DNA of 64,000 bases, from assembly GCF_007845645.1 (NCBI RefSeq), contig NZ_VCQV01000016.1:1-64000 (forward strand), written 5' to 3'. Both the position numbers and the translations under genes were made by a program. The DNA is from Leekyejoonella antrihumi. GTDB taxonomy: Bacteria; Actinomycetota; Actinomycetes; Actinomycetales; Dermatophilaceae. Shown here one piece after another: positions 27,356 to 37,377 of this stretch. Numbering within the stretch: position 1 is the stretch's first letter; each line of letters starts with the position of its first letter. The notes beneath the pieces are model-generated. The model saw only the letters and a program-made list of their open reading frames with translations, was not told where the DNA came from and did no database searches.

Positions 27356-28245
27356 GCGAAGGTGCAGTGGCCCTGACTCTTGAACCCGAAGGCGTCTCCC
27401 TCGGCCGTGCCGATGATCAGTCGCTGCGGCGTCGTTGGGCGGCAAGCCCCAGTGCATTGATCGGTCTGATCCTCGTCCTTCTGGTGTTCGTGACCGCGCT
27501 GATCTCACTGGTCTGGACACCGTACCCACCGCTGGCCGTCGACCCGGCGCACAACCTCAGCGGCATGAGCAGCAGCCACCTTCTGGGGACCGACCAGTAC
27601 GGGCGCGACGTCCTCAGCCGCGTGATGAGCAGTGCACAGATCACGGTGTACGCAGGCGCCCTTGCGGTTTTCATCGCCGCCCTCATCGGCATTCCTGCCG
27701 GACTCTACGCAGCGTGGCGCGGTGGCGCCCCCGGCGAGGCTGTACTGCGTCTGGCGGACCTGATCTACGCATTCCCGGCCCTGCTCGCCGCAATCACACT
27801 GTCGGCGGCGATAGGGGCATCGACGACCACAGCCATGATCGCGATCGGCATCGCCTACACACCGGTGTTCATCCGGGTCACCCGAAGCAACGCACTCCTC
27901 GTCCTCAGCTCGGAGTACATCCTCGCCGCGCGATCCTACGGTCGCAGGCCGCTGGCGATCATGCGCAGGCACGTACTGCCGAACATCAGCGCAACCATCA
28001 TCATCCAGATGACACTGCTGTTTTCCCTGGCGATTCTTGCCGAGGCCGCACTGGATTACCTTGGCCTCGGGACGAATCCGCCGACAGCATCGTGGGGCAA
28101 CATGCTTCAGGACAGCCAGAACTACCTCAACAAGGACGTCATGCTCTCGGTATGGCCTGGAGTGGCCATCTTCCTGACCGTCCTTGGATCCAATCTTCTT
28201 GGCGACGGCCTCGGTGATGTCTTCGACCCGAGGCGGAAGCGCTGA
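27352..28245 (+). CDS. ABC transporter permease (DppC/OppC type)
   Basis: A 297-residue permease with an N-terminal OppC-type segment (RRWAASPSALIGLILV), the characteristic LLGTDQYGRDVLSRV motif and an EAA coupling loop (YILAARSYGRRPLAIMRRH). ATGA overlap with the upstream permease indicates coupled translation and equal stoichiometry. The next gene starts just after its stop. Confidence 0.94.
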   Translation: MSEGAVALTLEPEGVSLGRADDQSLRRRWAASPSALIGLILVLLVFVTALISLVWTPYPPLAVDPAHNLSGMSSSHLLGTDQYGRDVLSRVMSSAQITVYAGALAVFIAALIGIPAGLYAAWRGGAPGEAVLRLADLIYAFPALLAAITLSAAIGASTTTAMIAIGIAYTPVFIRVTRSNALLVLSSEYILAARSYGRRPLAIMRRHVLPNISATIIIQMTLLFSLAILAEAALDYLGLGTNPPTASWGNMLQDSQNYLNKDVMLSVWPGVAIFLTVLGSNLLGDGLGDVFDPRRKR

Positions 28246-28246
28246 C

Positions 28247-29236
28247 ATGCCAGTCCTTTCCGTGCGTGATCTATCCGTTCGAGCGGGCGACCTGCCCCTT
28301 GTCCATGGTGTCTCCTTCGATCTGAGCGCAGGCGAACGTGTCGGCCTGATCGGTGAGTCGGGCTCAGGCAAGTCACTGACGGCTCTGGCGGTCATGGGTC
28401 TGCTCGGCAAAGGCCTCACCGCGCAGGGGCAGGTGTTGTTTGAGGGGCAGGACCTGATGAGCACCACGGAGAAACGCCGCTGCCAGCTTCGCGGCAACGG
28501 GCTTTCGATGGTCTTCCAGGAGCCGATGACCGCGTTGAACCCGACCATGCGAGTCGGCAGGCAGATCGGCGAGGTGCTCCGGGTTCACCGCAACCTTGGC
28601 AAGCGGGCGGCCCGGGAGCAGGCGCGGGGGCTGATGGAACGGGTGGACATTCCTGACCCGGTGCACTACGAGCGGCACTACCCACACCAGTTGTCGGGCG
28701 GGCAGCGCCAGCGCATCATGCTGGCGATGGCGACCGCGTGCGAGCCGTCGGTCATCCTCGCCGATGAACCGACCACCGCTCTGGACGTGACGGTGCAGTC
28801 CCGCATGCTGGAGTTGATGCGGAAACTGGTCGCCGAGCAGAACTCTGCGCTGCTGCTTATCACGCACGACCTCGCGGTGGTCAGCGAAATGTCCGACCGT
28901 ATCTTAACCATGTACGGCGGCCACATCGTTGAGTCCGGCAGCACCAAATCCCTACTCGACCATCCACGCCACCCGTACACCAGCGCGCTCGTGGCCACCT
29001 CGAACGCCGTCACTGTAGACAGTAAGGCGCCTGCCGGCGCCCTGCCGATGATCGAAGGCAGCGTCCCGGCGACGGGACAATTCCCCACCGGATGCCCGTT
29101 CCGCGACCGCTGCCCCAGAGCCGACGAAAAGTGCGCTGTCATGCCACCTCTAGAGCCGCTCGGCGACCAGGTCGTCGCCTGCTGGCACCCAGTTCCCGAG
29201 AACGCTGGCGACCCCGCCAGCCGTGTAGGGGCCTGA
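28247..29236 (+). CDS. ABC transporter ATP-binding protein (DppD/OppD type)
   Basis: A 329-residue ATPase with Walker A (GESGSGKS), the signature LSGGQRQRIMLA, Walker B (VILADEPTTALDV) and the switch His of LITHDL. The C-terminal oligopeptide/dipeptide extension with Cys residues (GCPFRDRCPRADEKC) is typical of the DppD/F group. The ATG at 28247 lies directly after the permease stop; a longer upstream reading is unlikely as it overlaps the permease. Confidence 0.94.
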   Translation: MPVLSVRDLSVRAGDLPLVHGVSFDLSAGERVGLIGESGSGKSLTALAVMGLLGKGLTAQGQVLFEGQDLMSTTEKRRCQLRGNGLSMVFQEPMTALNPTMRVGRQIGEVLRVHRNLGKRAAREQARGLMERVDIPDPVHYERHYPHQLSGGQRQRIMLAMATACEPSVILADEPTTALDVTVQSRMLELMRKLVAEQNSALLLITHDLAVVSEMSDRILTMYGGHIVESGSTKSLLDHPRHPYTSALVATSNAVTVDSKAPAGALPMIEGSVPATGQFPTGCPFRDRCPRADEKCAVMPPLEPLGDQVVACWHPVPENAGDPASRVGA

Positions 29237-29238
29237 TC

Positions 29239-30063
<825 letters not shown>

Positions 30064-30174
30064 AGGATGTGCAGGGATGCCTCACGACAACGACAGGCCG
30101 GTGGGCCATGCGGCCATTGACCTCCTTCTCGGGTCAACACGCAGATGAAACTTCTTCTTCGATGACTAGCAAGG

Positions 30175-31629
30175 TTGGTAACCACCGTGATTCCGAAGGA
30201 TCTCACCATTCCAAACAAGCTCCCGATTGGGGCCGGCTGGGCCGAACCCGCCGGCTACGAGGACGTTCTCTTCCCCTATGACGGGTCACTCGTCGGGCAG
30301 GCGCCCATCGGTGACGCTGACCTCGCGCGCAGTGCGCTGGATTCCGCTGTCGCAGTCACCGACGAAGTCGCCGCCATCCCATCGCGCGTACGCCATGACC
30401 TGCTCACTTCTGTCCACCGCATGGTGCAGGAGCACAGCGACGCGCTGGAGGAACTACTCATCCTCGAGACCGGGAAGCCACGGCGAGACTGTCACACGGA
30501 GGTGCAGCGGGCTTTGCTCACCTGCCTGCTGTCAGCGCAAGAAGCGCTACGCATACATGGGGAGACCGTTCCGCTTGACCTTCTGCCCTCGGGCGATGGA
30601 CTTTTCGGGTTCTACTCACGGTTCCCTATCGGCGTCGTCGTGGGTATCGCCGGTTTCAACTACCCGTTCCTGCTCGCTATGCACAAGATTGCCCCGGCTA
30701 TCGCTGCAGGCTGTCCTGTCATCTGCAAACCTGCGCCACAGGCTCCCCTGGCGACCTTGTGGCTCGTCGACCTGGTGCGCCGGGTAGCGGATGACTTAGG
30801 TGTAACCCCGGCGTTGTGCCAGCTCGTCACCGGGGGCGCCGACGTCGGCGAGGTCCTCACCACAGATTCCCGAGTCGGTGCCGTGTCCTTCACGGGGTCA
30901 GCGGCAGTCGGGCACGCCATCGCCCGCGCCGCAGCACCGCGCAAGGTCCTCCTTGAGCTGGGGAGCAACACGGCGCTGATCGTCGCTTCCGACGCGGACC
31001 TTTCCGCAGCCGCCGACGCGATCGTTTCGGGCGGATACTACGCGTCTGGCCAAGCCTGTATCTCGGTCCAGCGCGTCATTGTCGAAGCCCCCGTCTACGA
31101 CGAGATGGTGAACCTCGTACAAGAGCGCGCTGAAAAGGTCGTCGTCGGTGATCCTCGCGAGCCTGCCACACAGGTCAGCACGCTGATCGACGACACCGCC
31201 ACCCGCCGAGTCCAAGAATGGGTGGCAGAAGCCATCAACGACGGCGCGGCCGTCGTCACCGGCGGCGCTTCCGACCGGCTGGTTCCAACCGTCCTTGAAC
31301 ACCCGCCACTCCAGGACCTCATTTGGCGGGAAGAAGTGTTCGGGCCTGTCGTTGCGATGCGGAAGGTGGACGATCTCGACAGCGCCTGGAAGCTCGCCAA
31401 CGACTCGCGATACGGGCTGCACGCCAGCGTCTGGACATCCTCTCTACGAACCGCCTTCTTGGCCTTCCAGAACCTGAAGGTGGGCGGGGTCGTGGTCAAC
31501 CAGGTGCCAGGATTCCGATCCGACGCAATGCCATACGGCGGGGTCAAAGACTCTGGAATCGGCCGGGAGGGCCCGCGCTACGCCATCGAAGAACTGACAG
31601 TGACCAAGATGGCGGTGATCAACCTATGA
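30175..31629 (+). CDS. NAD(P)-dependent aldehyde dehydrogenase
   Basis: A 484-residue member of the aldehyde dehydrogenase superfamily, oxidising an aldehyde to the acid. Catalytic residues are visible: Asn162 (GIAGFNYPF), Glu261 (LLELGSN) and the nucleophile Cys295 (ASGQACISVQR), plus the late EEVFGPV motif. The start is a TTG at 30175 or a GTG at 30187; neither has an ideal ribosome site. It lies 111 bases after the ATPase gene and overlaps the following SDR gene by four bases. Together these suggest stepwise oxidation of an imported alcohol or amine-derived aldehyde. Confidence 0.9.
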   Translation: MVTTVIPKDLTIPNKLPIGAGWAEPAGYEDVLFPYDGSLVGQAPIGDADLARSALDSAVAVTDEVAAIPSRVRHDLLTSVHRMVQEHSDALEELLILETGKPRRDCHTEVQRALLTCLLSAQEALRIHGETVPLDLLPSGDGLFGFYSRFPIGVVVGIAGFNYPFLLAMHKIAPAIAAGCPVICKPAPQAPLATLWLVDLVRRVADDLGVTPALCQLVTGGADVGEVLTTDSRVGAVSFTGSAAVGHAIARAAAPRKVLLELGSNTALIVASDADLSAAADAIVSGGYYASGQACISVQRVIVEAPVYDEMVNLVQERAEKVVVGDPREPATQVSTLIDDTATRRVQEWVAEAINDGAAVVTGGASDRLVPTVLEHPPLQDLIWREEVFGPVVAMRKVDDLDSAWKLANDSRYGLHASVWTSSLRTAFLAFQNLKVGGVVVNQVPGFRSDAMPYGGVKDSGIGREGPRYAIEELTVTKMAVINL

Positions 31630-32441
31630 GCAACCCTCCCACTTCCCCACCCACCGCCGGATCATCTGAGATCGACTACCGGGGCATGTTCGACCTGACG
31701 GGAAAGTCGATCTCCATCTTCGGCGCCGCCGGCGGCATCGGGCGCGCCTGCACGCACGCGCTCGTCGAATGCGGCGGCTCAGTCGTCGCGGTCGACTGGG
31801 ACAAGCAAGGACTGGATACTCTCGCCGAAGAGCTCGGCGGGCGCTGTGCGACTGCATCGGTCGACGTCCTTGACGCCGCCGCCGTCGACCACTACTTAGA
31901 CGCCGCCGGTCGCATCGACGTGCTCGTCTACACCCCGGCCATGAACGTCAGGAAGCGGTTGTCCGACTTTACGGAAGAGGAGTTCCGAAGAGTCATCGAA
32001 CTCAACCTCGTGTCCGCGTTCCGGGTCTTGCGCGGCACCGCGATGCTCATGGCGAAGCAGGGGGCCGGCAGTATCGTTGCCTTCTCGTCGATCCGTGCAA
32101 CGACCGTCGAGCCAGGTCAGGGGGCCTACGCCGCGTCGAAGGCCGGGCTGGAGATGCTGATCCGCACGCTTGCCTCCGAGCTCGGTCCACAGAATGTTCG
32201 CGCCAACGCGATACGCCCCGGCGTGGTCGAAACGAGACTTACCGAACAGCTGCGCGCCAACGCCGAGTGGAACCGTGCCTACTCCGAAAAGTCCGCCCTG
32301 GGTCGATGGGCCCGCCCCTCCGAACTCGCCGGTGCCGTTGTCTACCTGGCCAGCGATGCAAGCAGCTTCGTTACTGGCTCCATTCTGACCGTCGATGGAG
32401 GCTGGACTGCCCAAGATGGTCGCTACACGCCGCCAGCCTGA
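31626..32441 (+). CDS. Short-chain dehydrogenase/reductase (SDR)
   Basis: A 271-residue classical SDR with the dinucleotide motif GAAGGIG at 33-39, Asn127, the catalytic Ser154/155, Tyr168 and Lys172 (YAASK), and a C-terminal FVTGSILTVDGGW segment. The motif normally reading NNAG is YTPAMN here, a minor change. Asp57 in VAVDWD after the second strand favours NAD over NADP. It is coupled to the aldehyde dehydrogenase by a four-base overlap. Substrate unknown; a hydroxyl-to-keto step in the same catabolic route is likely. Confidence 0.92.
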   Translation: MSNPPTSPPTAGSSEIDYRGMFDLTGKSISIFGAAGGIGRACTHALVECGGSVVAVDWDKQGLDTLAEELGGRCATASVDVLDAAAVDHYLDAAGRIDVLVYTPAMNVRKRLSDFTEEEFRRVIELNLVSAFRVLRGTAMLMAKQGAGSIVAFSSIRATTVEPGQGAYAASKAGLEMLIRTLASELGPQNVRANAIRPGVVETRLTEQLRANAEWNRAYSEKSALGRWARPSELAGAVVYLASDASSFVTGSILTVDGGWTAQDGRYTPPA

Positions 32442-32524
32442 CCGAGCAAGTCACACCACAGCATGTTCTATTCGGGTTCGGCAGCCATAGAAGATCCATG
32501 AGTGACAGGCAGGAGATTGACATC

Positions 32525-33571
32525 GTGTCGAAGACGGTTGCCGTCATCCCTGGCGACGGGATCGGACCGGAAGTCATTGCAGAGGCGTTGAAGGTCCTTG
32601 ATGCCCTCGGCGAGCGGTTCGAGCTCAATCTGGACGTGCTCGAGGTTCCCCTCGGCGCCAATCACTATCTGAGCACCGGAGAGCTGCTCCCCGAAAGTAT
32701 GCTTGCACAGCTCGATTCGACCACAGCTATTCTGCTCGGCGCCCTCGGAGATCCGCGGGTGACCCCAGGTCTGCTTGAGCGAGGCGTCATCGTCAAGCTC
32801 CGACAACGGTTCAGGCAATCCGTCAATGTTCGCCCGATTCGACTTCTGCCCGGGGCAATCAGCCCGATCGTCGGGCTGACCCCGGAAGACTGCGATTTCG
32901 TTATCGTCAGAGAAAACACCGAGGGTCTCTACACCGGTGGATCCTCGACCACCGCCGAGGGCACCTCTCACGCCGTCGCGGTGCACACCTCCGTCACCAC
33001 CAGCGCGGGCACCAGGGCCTGCGTCGAATACGCGTTCGGCCTTGCGCAGCGCCGCCGGAAGCAGCTGACGCTGTGCCACAAGACGAATATTCTCATCGAT
33101 GCGGGCCGCTTGTGGCTCGACACTTTCAACGCCGTCGCGGCGGGCTACCCAGAAGTGACGACCGAGTACCAGCACGCCGATGCCATGTGCCTTCATCTGG
33201 TCAACAGACCGCGAGACTTCGACGTCATCGTCACCGACAACTTGTTCGGGGACATCCTCTCCGACCTGGGCGCGGCGATCCAGGGCGGGCTGGGAACCGC
33301 ACCCAGCGCAAACTTGAACCTCGACAACACGGCGCCGAGCCTTTTCGAACCCATTCACGGGTCCGCGCCCGACATCGCGGGACAAGGAATAGCCAACCCC
33401 GCGGGCGCAATCTTGTCGATGGCGATGCTGCTCGACGAACTCGGACACGGACGGGCGGCCGCGCACACCTCAAGAGCGGTCGAGGCTGCGCTGCTGGAAC
33501 TCACCAATCGGCAAACCGCTTTCACCACGGTCGAGTTCGGCACACGAGTCGTTGAGCTCCTCAGCGTATGA
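32525..33571 (+). CDS. Isopropylmalate/tartrate dehydrogenase-family beta-decarboxylating dehydrogenase
   Basis: A 348-residue enzyme of the isocitrate/isopropylmalate dehydrogenase family, which oxidises and decarboxylates 2-hydroxy acids. Signatures are VAVIPGDGIGPEV, the Arg of SVNVRPIRLLPG, ENTEGLYTGG, the Lys of CHKTNIL and the metal Asp residues of DNLFGDILSDLGA. GTG at 32525 has AGGAG nine bases upstream; an ATG at 32498 is the alternative. Ordinary leuB genes sit with leucine genes; here it ends a catabolic operon, so a role on a substituted malate or tartrate is more likely than leucine synthesis. Confidence 0.85.
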   Translation: MSKTVAVIPGDGIGPEVIAEALKVLDALGERFELNLDVLEVPLGANHYLSTGELLPESMLAQLDSTTAILLGALGDPRVTPGLLERGVIVKLRQRFRQSVNVRPIRLLPGAISPIVGLTPEDCDFVIVRENTEGLYTGGSSTTAEGTSHAVAVHTSVTTSAGTRACVEYAFGLAQRRRKQLTLCHKTNILIDAGRLWLDTFNAVAAGYPEVTTEYQHADAMCLHLVNRPRDFDVIVTDNLFGDILSDLGAAIQGGLGTAPSANLNLDNTAPSLFEPIHGSAPDIAGQGIANPAGAILSMAMLLDELGHGRAAAHTSRAVEAALLELTNRQTAFTTVEFGTRVVELLSV

Positions 33572-33572
33572 G

Positions 33573-33660
33573 GGGGCGGTCACTACGCCACTTTTCCTAG
33601 GAAGGGGCCGGTGCCGAAGACCTTCTCCAGGCCGATGGCGACTCTGCGGTAGACCGCCCC
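33573..33660. repeat. Inverted repeat between convergent genes
   Basis: GGGGCGGTC at 33573-33581 and GACCGCCCC at 33652-33660 are exact reverse complements 70 bases apart, and TTCCTAGGAA between them is a further palindrome. Lying between the convergent dehydrogenase and GntR genes, they could form a bidirectional terminator or mark a small inserted piece. Confidence 0.4.
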
Positions 33661-33674
33661 TTGAGATCGGGCGA

Positions 33675-34460
33675 CTATCGCACCTCCCCACTGGGAGTTT
33701 CGGGTTCGAGAAGAAGTGCGCGCAAGGGCTCGCGTTCTGCCTTTGGCACATAACTGGCGTAGTAGTCGAACAGATTGCGTCGTGATATTTGTCCGGCACC
33801 TTGACTGTCACGATCCCGGATCAGAGCAAGAACCTCTTCGTGATGCCGCATCGACTGGCTCATCAAGGCTGCGCTGTTGCGTGCGTGAGCAATCTTGTCG
33901 GAGATCAACGACAGGACCGCGCCACGCACGACGTGGTTGCAAACCTGCAGCAACATGTTCCCGCTGGCCTGGGCGACGGCATCGTGGAAGGCAACGTCGG
34001 CCGCGCTGAAGTCGTCATACCCCGCATCAATGGCCGCTCGCATTCTCGCGATCGTCGACTCCATGACCGCAAGCTCATCGTCTGTGCGTAGGCGTGCAGC
34101 AAGCATGTTCGCCGAGCTGTCCAGCACCATGCGAAAGGAGATCAAGTCCGCCAGGCTCACCTCTTGTGCCTGCGTCAACCGGGTGAGCTGCTTTGCAAGA
34201 GTGGACGTCGAAAACGGCAGCACTTCGGGCCCATTCGGATCCCCAGGTCGCGATCGCACAACCCCGGTGCTCTCCAGCACGCGCAACGCCTCCCGCACCG
34301 TGGACCGGCTCGCCCCGAACTGTGCCACCAACTCACGCTCGCTGGGCAGACGCTCGCCAGGGTTCAGCTCGCCTCGAGCGATGGCTCCTTCAACCTGCTC
34401 AACGATCCGCTGGTAGAGACGCACCGGCTTTACGGGCTGGAACTCCACACGGTCGGTCAT
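33675..34460 (-). CDS. GntR-family regulator, FCD (FadR-type) subgroup
   Basis: A 261-residue regulator. The N-terminal winged helix contains the GntR signature (NPGERLPSERELVAQFGASR, then TVREAL) and the remainder is a helical FCD domain with likely metal or acid ligands (D and H in VAFHDAV, H in MRHHEEVL). The ATG at 34460 overlaps the amidase stop by four bases, so it is coexpressed with that gene. FCD regulators bind TGGTN3ACCA-type sites, and such palindromes occur at 35998-36012 and 24669-24683. It is thus the likely controller of both this operon and the ABC importer operon. Confidence 0.92.
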   Translation of the reverse strand: MTDRVEFQPVKPVRLYQRIVEQVEGAIARGELNPGERLPSERELVAQFGASRSTVREALRVLESTGVVRSRPGDPNGPEVLPFSTSTLAKQLTRLTQAQEVSLADLISFRMVLDSSANMLAARLRTDDELAVMESTIARMRAAIDAGYDDFSAADVAFHDAVAQASGNMLLQVCNHVVRGAVLSLISDKIAHARNSAALMSQSMRHHEEVLALIRDRDSQGAGQISRRNLFDYYASYVPKAEREPLRALLLEPETPSGEVR

Positions 34461-35881
34461 CGGTTCGTCTCCTGCTCGCTGCTGTGGATTGGCCAGTTCG
34501 GCCTCGCAGCCTCGGGCCTGTGGTGCTCGAACCACCGAGCCGCCCGCACGACCCCGAGATCGTCGAACCGGCGCCCGGAGATCTGCACGCCGATGGCGCG
34601 ACCGTCCTGGCTGAAGCCGGCGTTCACCGACGCTGCGGGTTGCCCGGACATGTTGTATGGCGCCGTGAAGCCGATGTGTGCCATCCCCAGATCCGCAGTG
34701 CCGAACGGCATTGGCCACTCCGCGGCGAAGGCCATCATTGGCGCCACCGGCGAAAGGACAAGGTCGAATCGCTCAGTGGCGGCGACCGTGGCGTGCTGCA
34801 TGGTCATGATGGTCTGGTAGCACTCGAGCACCCGCGCGCCAGGAACATCTGCGCCGCCATGAACCCATTGCACGATGAACGGCAGGACCTTCAGCTTCTG
34901 TTCCGAACTCAGCCGGTGGTAGTCGTGCCAGGAACGCACTCGCCAGAACGTGTCGAGCTCGTCCAGCATCGTCGGGGAGATGAATGGCTCAAGCGGGTCG
35001 ACCATGGCTCCCGCGTCGCGGAACACGGTCGCCGCATGCTCGACCGTCGCGCGGACCTCGTCGTCGACTGGCAGGCCGCATCCGGCGTCCACCTGCAGTC
35101 CGACCTTTAGTCCACGTGGATCGAACCTTAGATCATTCCAGGCAATGTCGGCCGGTGGCAGTGCGGTCCAGTCGCGCGGGTCGAAACCGGCGATGATCGA
35201 CATCAGCAGGGCAACGTCGTCGGCTGATCGGCACAGAGGGCCAGCAGACCGCCCAGGATACGGGGAGTCCAGCGGCACCCGGCCCAGGCTTGGCTTGAGT
35301 GTGGTCAGGCCAAGCCACGTCCCGGGCAACCGGATCGAGCCGCCTATGTCGGTGCCGACGTGCAGCGGACCATATCCGGCGGCAGCAGCGGCGCCCGCGC
35401 CCGCACTTGAACCGCCGGTAGTCAGCGATGGATCCCACGGGCTACGGGTAATGCCGTGGAGACTGGATACACCCGAGGACAGCATGCCCCAGTCCGGCAT
35501 CACCGTGGACCCGAGGACCACTCCCCCGGATTGGACAACCCGCTCGGTGATCGGAGAGTCGCGTTCTGGAACCGTTGGTATGACCCCGGCCGTGCCCGAC
35601 GGCATCGGGACCCCGGCACGCGCGATGTTCTCCTTGAGCGTGACCGGGACACCGTCAATAGGCCCGAGAGGCTCACCCTGTGTCCAGCGTTTCTCACTCG
35701 CCTTTGCCTGGGTCCGAGAACTTTCCGCATCTCGCCTCCAGAACGCGTTCAAGACCGGCTCACGAGCCTCGATGATCACCTGGACAGCGTCATGCACCTC
35801 GACAGGAGACAGCGAACCGTCAGCGAAACCTTCCCTCATCTCGACCGCCGACATCGCAGCCAGCACCACATCAGTGTTCAT
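34457..35881 (-). CDS. Amidase signature (AS) family amidohydrolase
   Basis: A 474-residue serine amidase with the complete Ser-cisSer-Lys triad: Lys83 (VTLKENI), Ser158 (TGGSSAG) and Ser182 (GTDIGGSIRLP). The 24-residue spacing of the two serines is standard. It hydrolyses an amide to a carboxylate and ammonia or an amine. It is the first gene of a two-gene operon with the GntR regulator and shares an operator type with the ABC importer operon. It may therefore start breakdown of the imported compound. Confidence 0.9.
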   Translation of the reverse strand: MNTDVVLAAMSAVEMREGFADGSLSPVEVHDAVQVIIEAREPVLNAFWRRDAESSRTQAKASEKRWTQGEPLGPIDGVPVTLKENIARAGVPMPSGTAGVIPTVPERDSPITERVVQSGGVVLGSTVMPDWGMLSSGVSSLHGITRSPWDPSLTTGGSSAGAGAAAAAGYGPLHVGTDIGGSIRLPGTWLGLTTLKPSLGRVPLDSPYPGRSAGPLCRSADDVALLMSIIAGFDPRDWTALPPADIAWNDLRFDPRGLKVGLQVDAGCGLPVDDEVRATVEHAATVFRDAGAMVDPLEPFISPTMLDELDTFWRVRSWHDYHRLSSEQKLKVLPFIVQWVHGGADVPGARVLECYQTIMTMQHATVAATERFDLVLSPVAPMMAFAAEWPMPFGTADLGMAHIGFTAPYNMSGQPAASVNAGFSQDGRAIGVQISGRRFDDLGVVRAARWFEHHRPEAARPNWPIHSSEQETNR

Positions 35882-35997
35882 GTCCGCTCGTTACGCCAAC
35901 CTTCCTGGTCCTTGTAGACGTCCAGCCAGCCTCATGTCATGCCGCTTGGGCCAAGCCCTACCGAACACAGACTATCAACTACTGCGCAGTCCAGGTT

Positions 35998-36012
35998 ACT
36001 GGTAGGACCAGT
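35998..36012. promoter_or_regulatory. FadR-like operator ACTGGT-AGG-ACCAGT
   Basis: A perfect 6+6 inverted repeat with a three-base centre, about 117 bases upstream of the amidase start. It is the same palindrome as at 24669-24683 and fits the FCD-GntR consensus. A second small palindrome, ACTGCGCAGT, lies at 35981-35990. Confidence 0.7.
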
Positions 36013-36060
36013 CGAGCTGAAGTCCGAAAAGACAACTTTGACGACCCGGCGACGACTGGC

Positions 36061-36470
36061 CCGGCTCGCGCGTCACTTCGCCCGATCGCTATCGCTCAGC
36101 CGGAGAGTCCGGCGCTGAGCGTTCGTGGCAAGGTCGTGGAGTGGGAGAACCCACGGTTCGGGGTTGGTTTCGACCCCAGGGCGGGCTGGTTCCTCCACGA
36201 GCTGTCGTCCTGCGACGGGTGGTCGGCAACGGGTCACCTTCTATCGGGCATCGGTCGTCGACGCCCTCGCAAGGCGCACCAGACCATGAATGACATCTGC
36301 ATGGACGGGGAAGACTTCAAGGCACCCCACTTCCACCAGCACCTCTTCAGCGAGCGTTGCACCGACAAGTCCGTCGCGCGGGTCTGGCCCATCACCAACT
36401 CGACGGTGACGAAACCGGCTCGGCCAGCCGTTGACCCGACGGGCTCTTGCGCTCAAGGACGTGCTGCTCT
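36061..36470 (+). pseudogene. Degraded copper amine oxidase (primary-amine oxidase)
   Basis: Reading from about 36061, one frame gives RPIAIAQPESPALSVRG, then KVVEWENPRFGVGFDPRAGW and FLHELSSCDG. This matches the start of the catalytic domain of copper amine oxidases (QPEGPSF...VEWQ.W.FRVGFDPREGLVLH). One extra G in GGG at 36217-36219 shifts the frame; the next frame then continues RVTFYRASVVDALA, matching the family's VLYRAS segment, until a stop near 36286. About 36325-36370 encodes APHFHQHLFSER, resembling the late APxHQHF copper-ligand region. The N-terminal half and the topaquinone region are missing. There is no start or intact frame, so it is a relic. Confidence 0.7.
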
Positions 36471-36485
36471 TGGTGAGCACCGCTA

Positions 36486-36560
36486 GTGCTCGCTGCTGCG
36501 GGTGTCGTAAACGACTGCGAACTGGGCGTTCATCTCAGCCGGGCGAGCCCCGATACCCGA
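36486..36560 (-). pseudogene. Fragment of an S53 peptidase propeptide
   Basis: On the minus strand this short piece encodes PAEMNAQFAVVYDTRSSEH and then a stop. It aligns with AAEMKAQLAAVYNTRSGQY of the intact S53 peptidase propeptide encoded at 37603-39675. DNA identity is visibly high over about 50 bases. It is a remnant of a second sedolisin gene or of a partial duplication. Confidence 0.55.
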
Positions 36561-36879
36561 GATCGTCCGCACTCAACTCACGGCCGAGTTTTCACCAGAG
36601 ACTCCCCTACGCTGCCGGCAGCGGGGAACTACGTCCACGTCGAACAGCTCACACCCACCCGCTCGGCCTCGGATCGCGCCCCACCGCAGCGATGTCAACG
36701 TACGGCATCCTGAAGCTGCCCAGCGAACAGGCCCGAGCACCAAGGCAGTCCGACGCAGAATCGCAACCTGCGACCGCACCGCATACCGCGCAGGCCGCAG
36801 AGCCAATGCCCACCATCGACATCGTGGACGAGAAACAGATCCGGGCCGCCCTGCCGGAGAGCCGTCCAGAACGGGTTCT
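36561..36879. other. Non-coding or decayed stretch
   Basis: Frames on both strands are open but have no recognisable family, and the minus-strand frame is only the unstopped tail of the broken cupin gene. No RNA or repeat was recognised. It is probably decayed coding DNA between the sedolisin scrap and the cupin pseudogene. Confidence 0.4.
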
Positions 36880-37377
36880 CCTCGTGTCGAATAGGGCTTG
36901 CTGGGTCGACTTACCCGCCACCTCTCGGTGGCGAGTGCGCTCGCCGCGTGATTGTCGTACCCCTCGTCGGACCCGGCAAGCATCGACTGGTCCGCCTCTC
37001 CGGTGAGCACCTCGTGGACCGCGCGGAAGAAGTTGAAGCGCTCGATGCCTGGCGTGATGACGACCAGCAGTTCGGCGTCTGCGCCCGGGGTAGCACCGAA
37101 CGCATGGTCAACACCCGGAGGCACCACGACAGGGTCGCCCTCTATCGCGTGCAGCACCTCGTCTCCTGCCAGCAGGTCGACCGCGCCGGACAGGACGTAG
37201 ACGAGCTCGGTCGTCGTGAGGTGCCAGTGCGGCGCCCTCGGCTCCCTCGCGAAGGAGGACTCGATGGATGCTGACGGACCCACCGGTGTCCGAGGAGTCC
37301 AACACGAGCCACATGGTGTAGCTGTGCGAAGACAGAGCCTCGGCGCCAGACCCTCGCACGACCGCGGCAGATCTCAT
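36880..37377 (-). pseudogene. Frameshifted cupin-domain protein
   Basis: The ATG at 37377 begins MRSAAVVRGSG and runs through SSDTGGSVSIHRVLLREGAEG, a typical start of small actinobacterial cupins. At about 37235-37245 the frame is lost by what looks like a two-base deletion, and the next frame continues PHWHLTTTELVYVLSGAVDL with the cupin metal-site His residues, then VPPGVDHAFGATPG and LLVVITPGIERF. The product would end near 36880, but the shifted frame reads on without the native stop. Both halves are well conserved, so the break is recent, or a sequencing error should be excluded. Confidence 0.65.
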
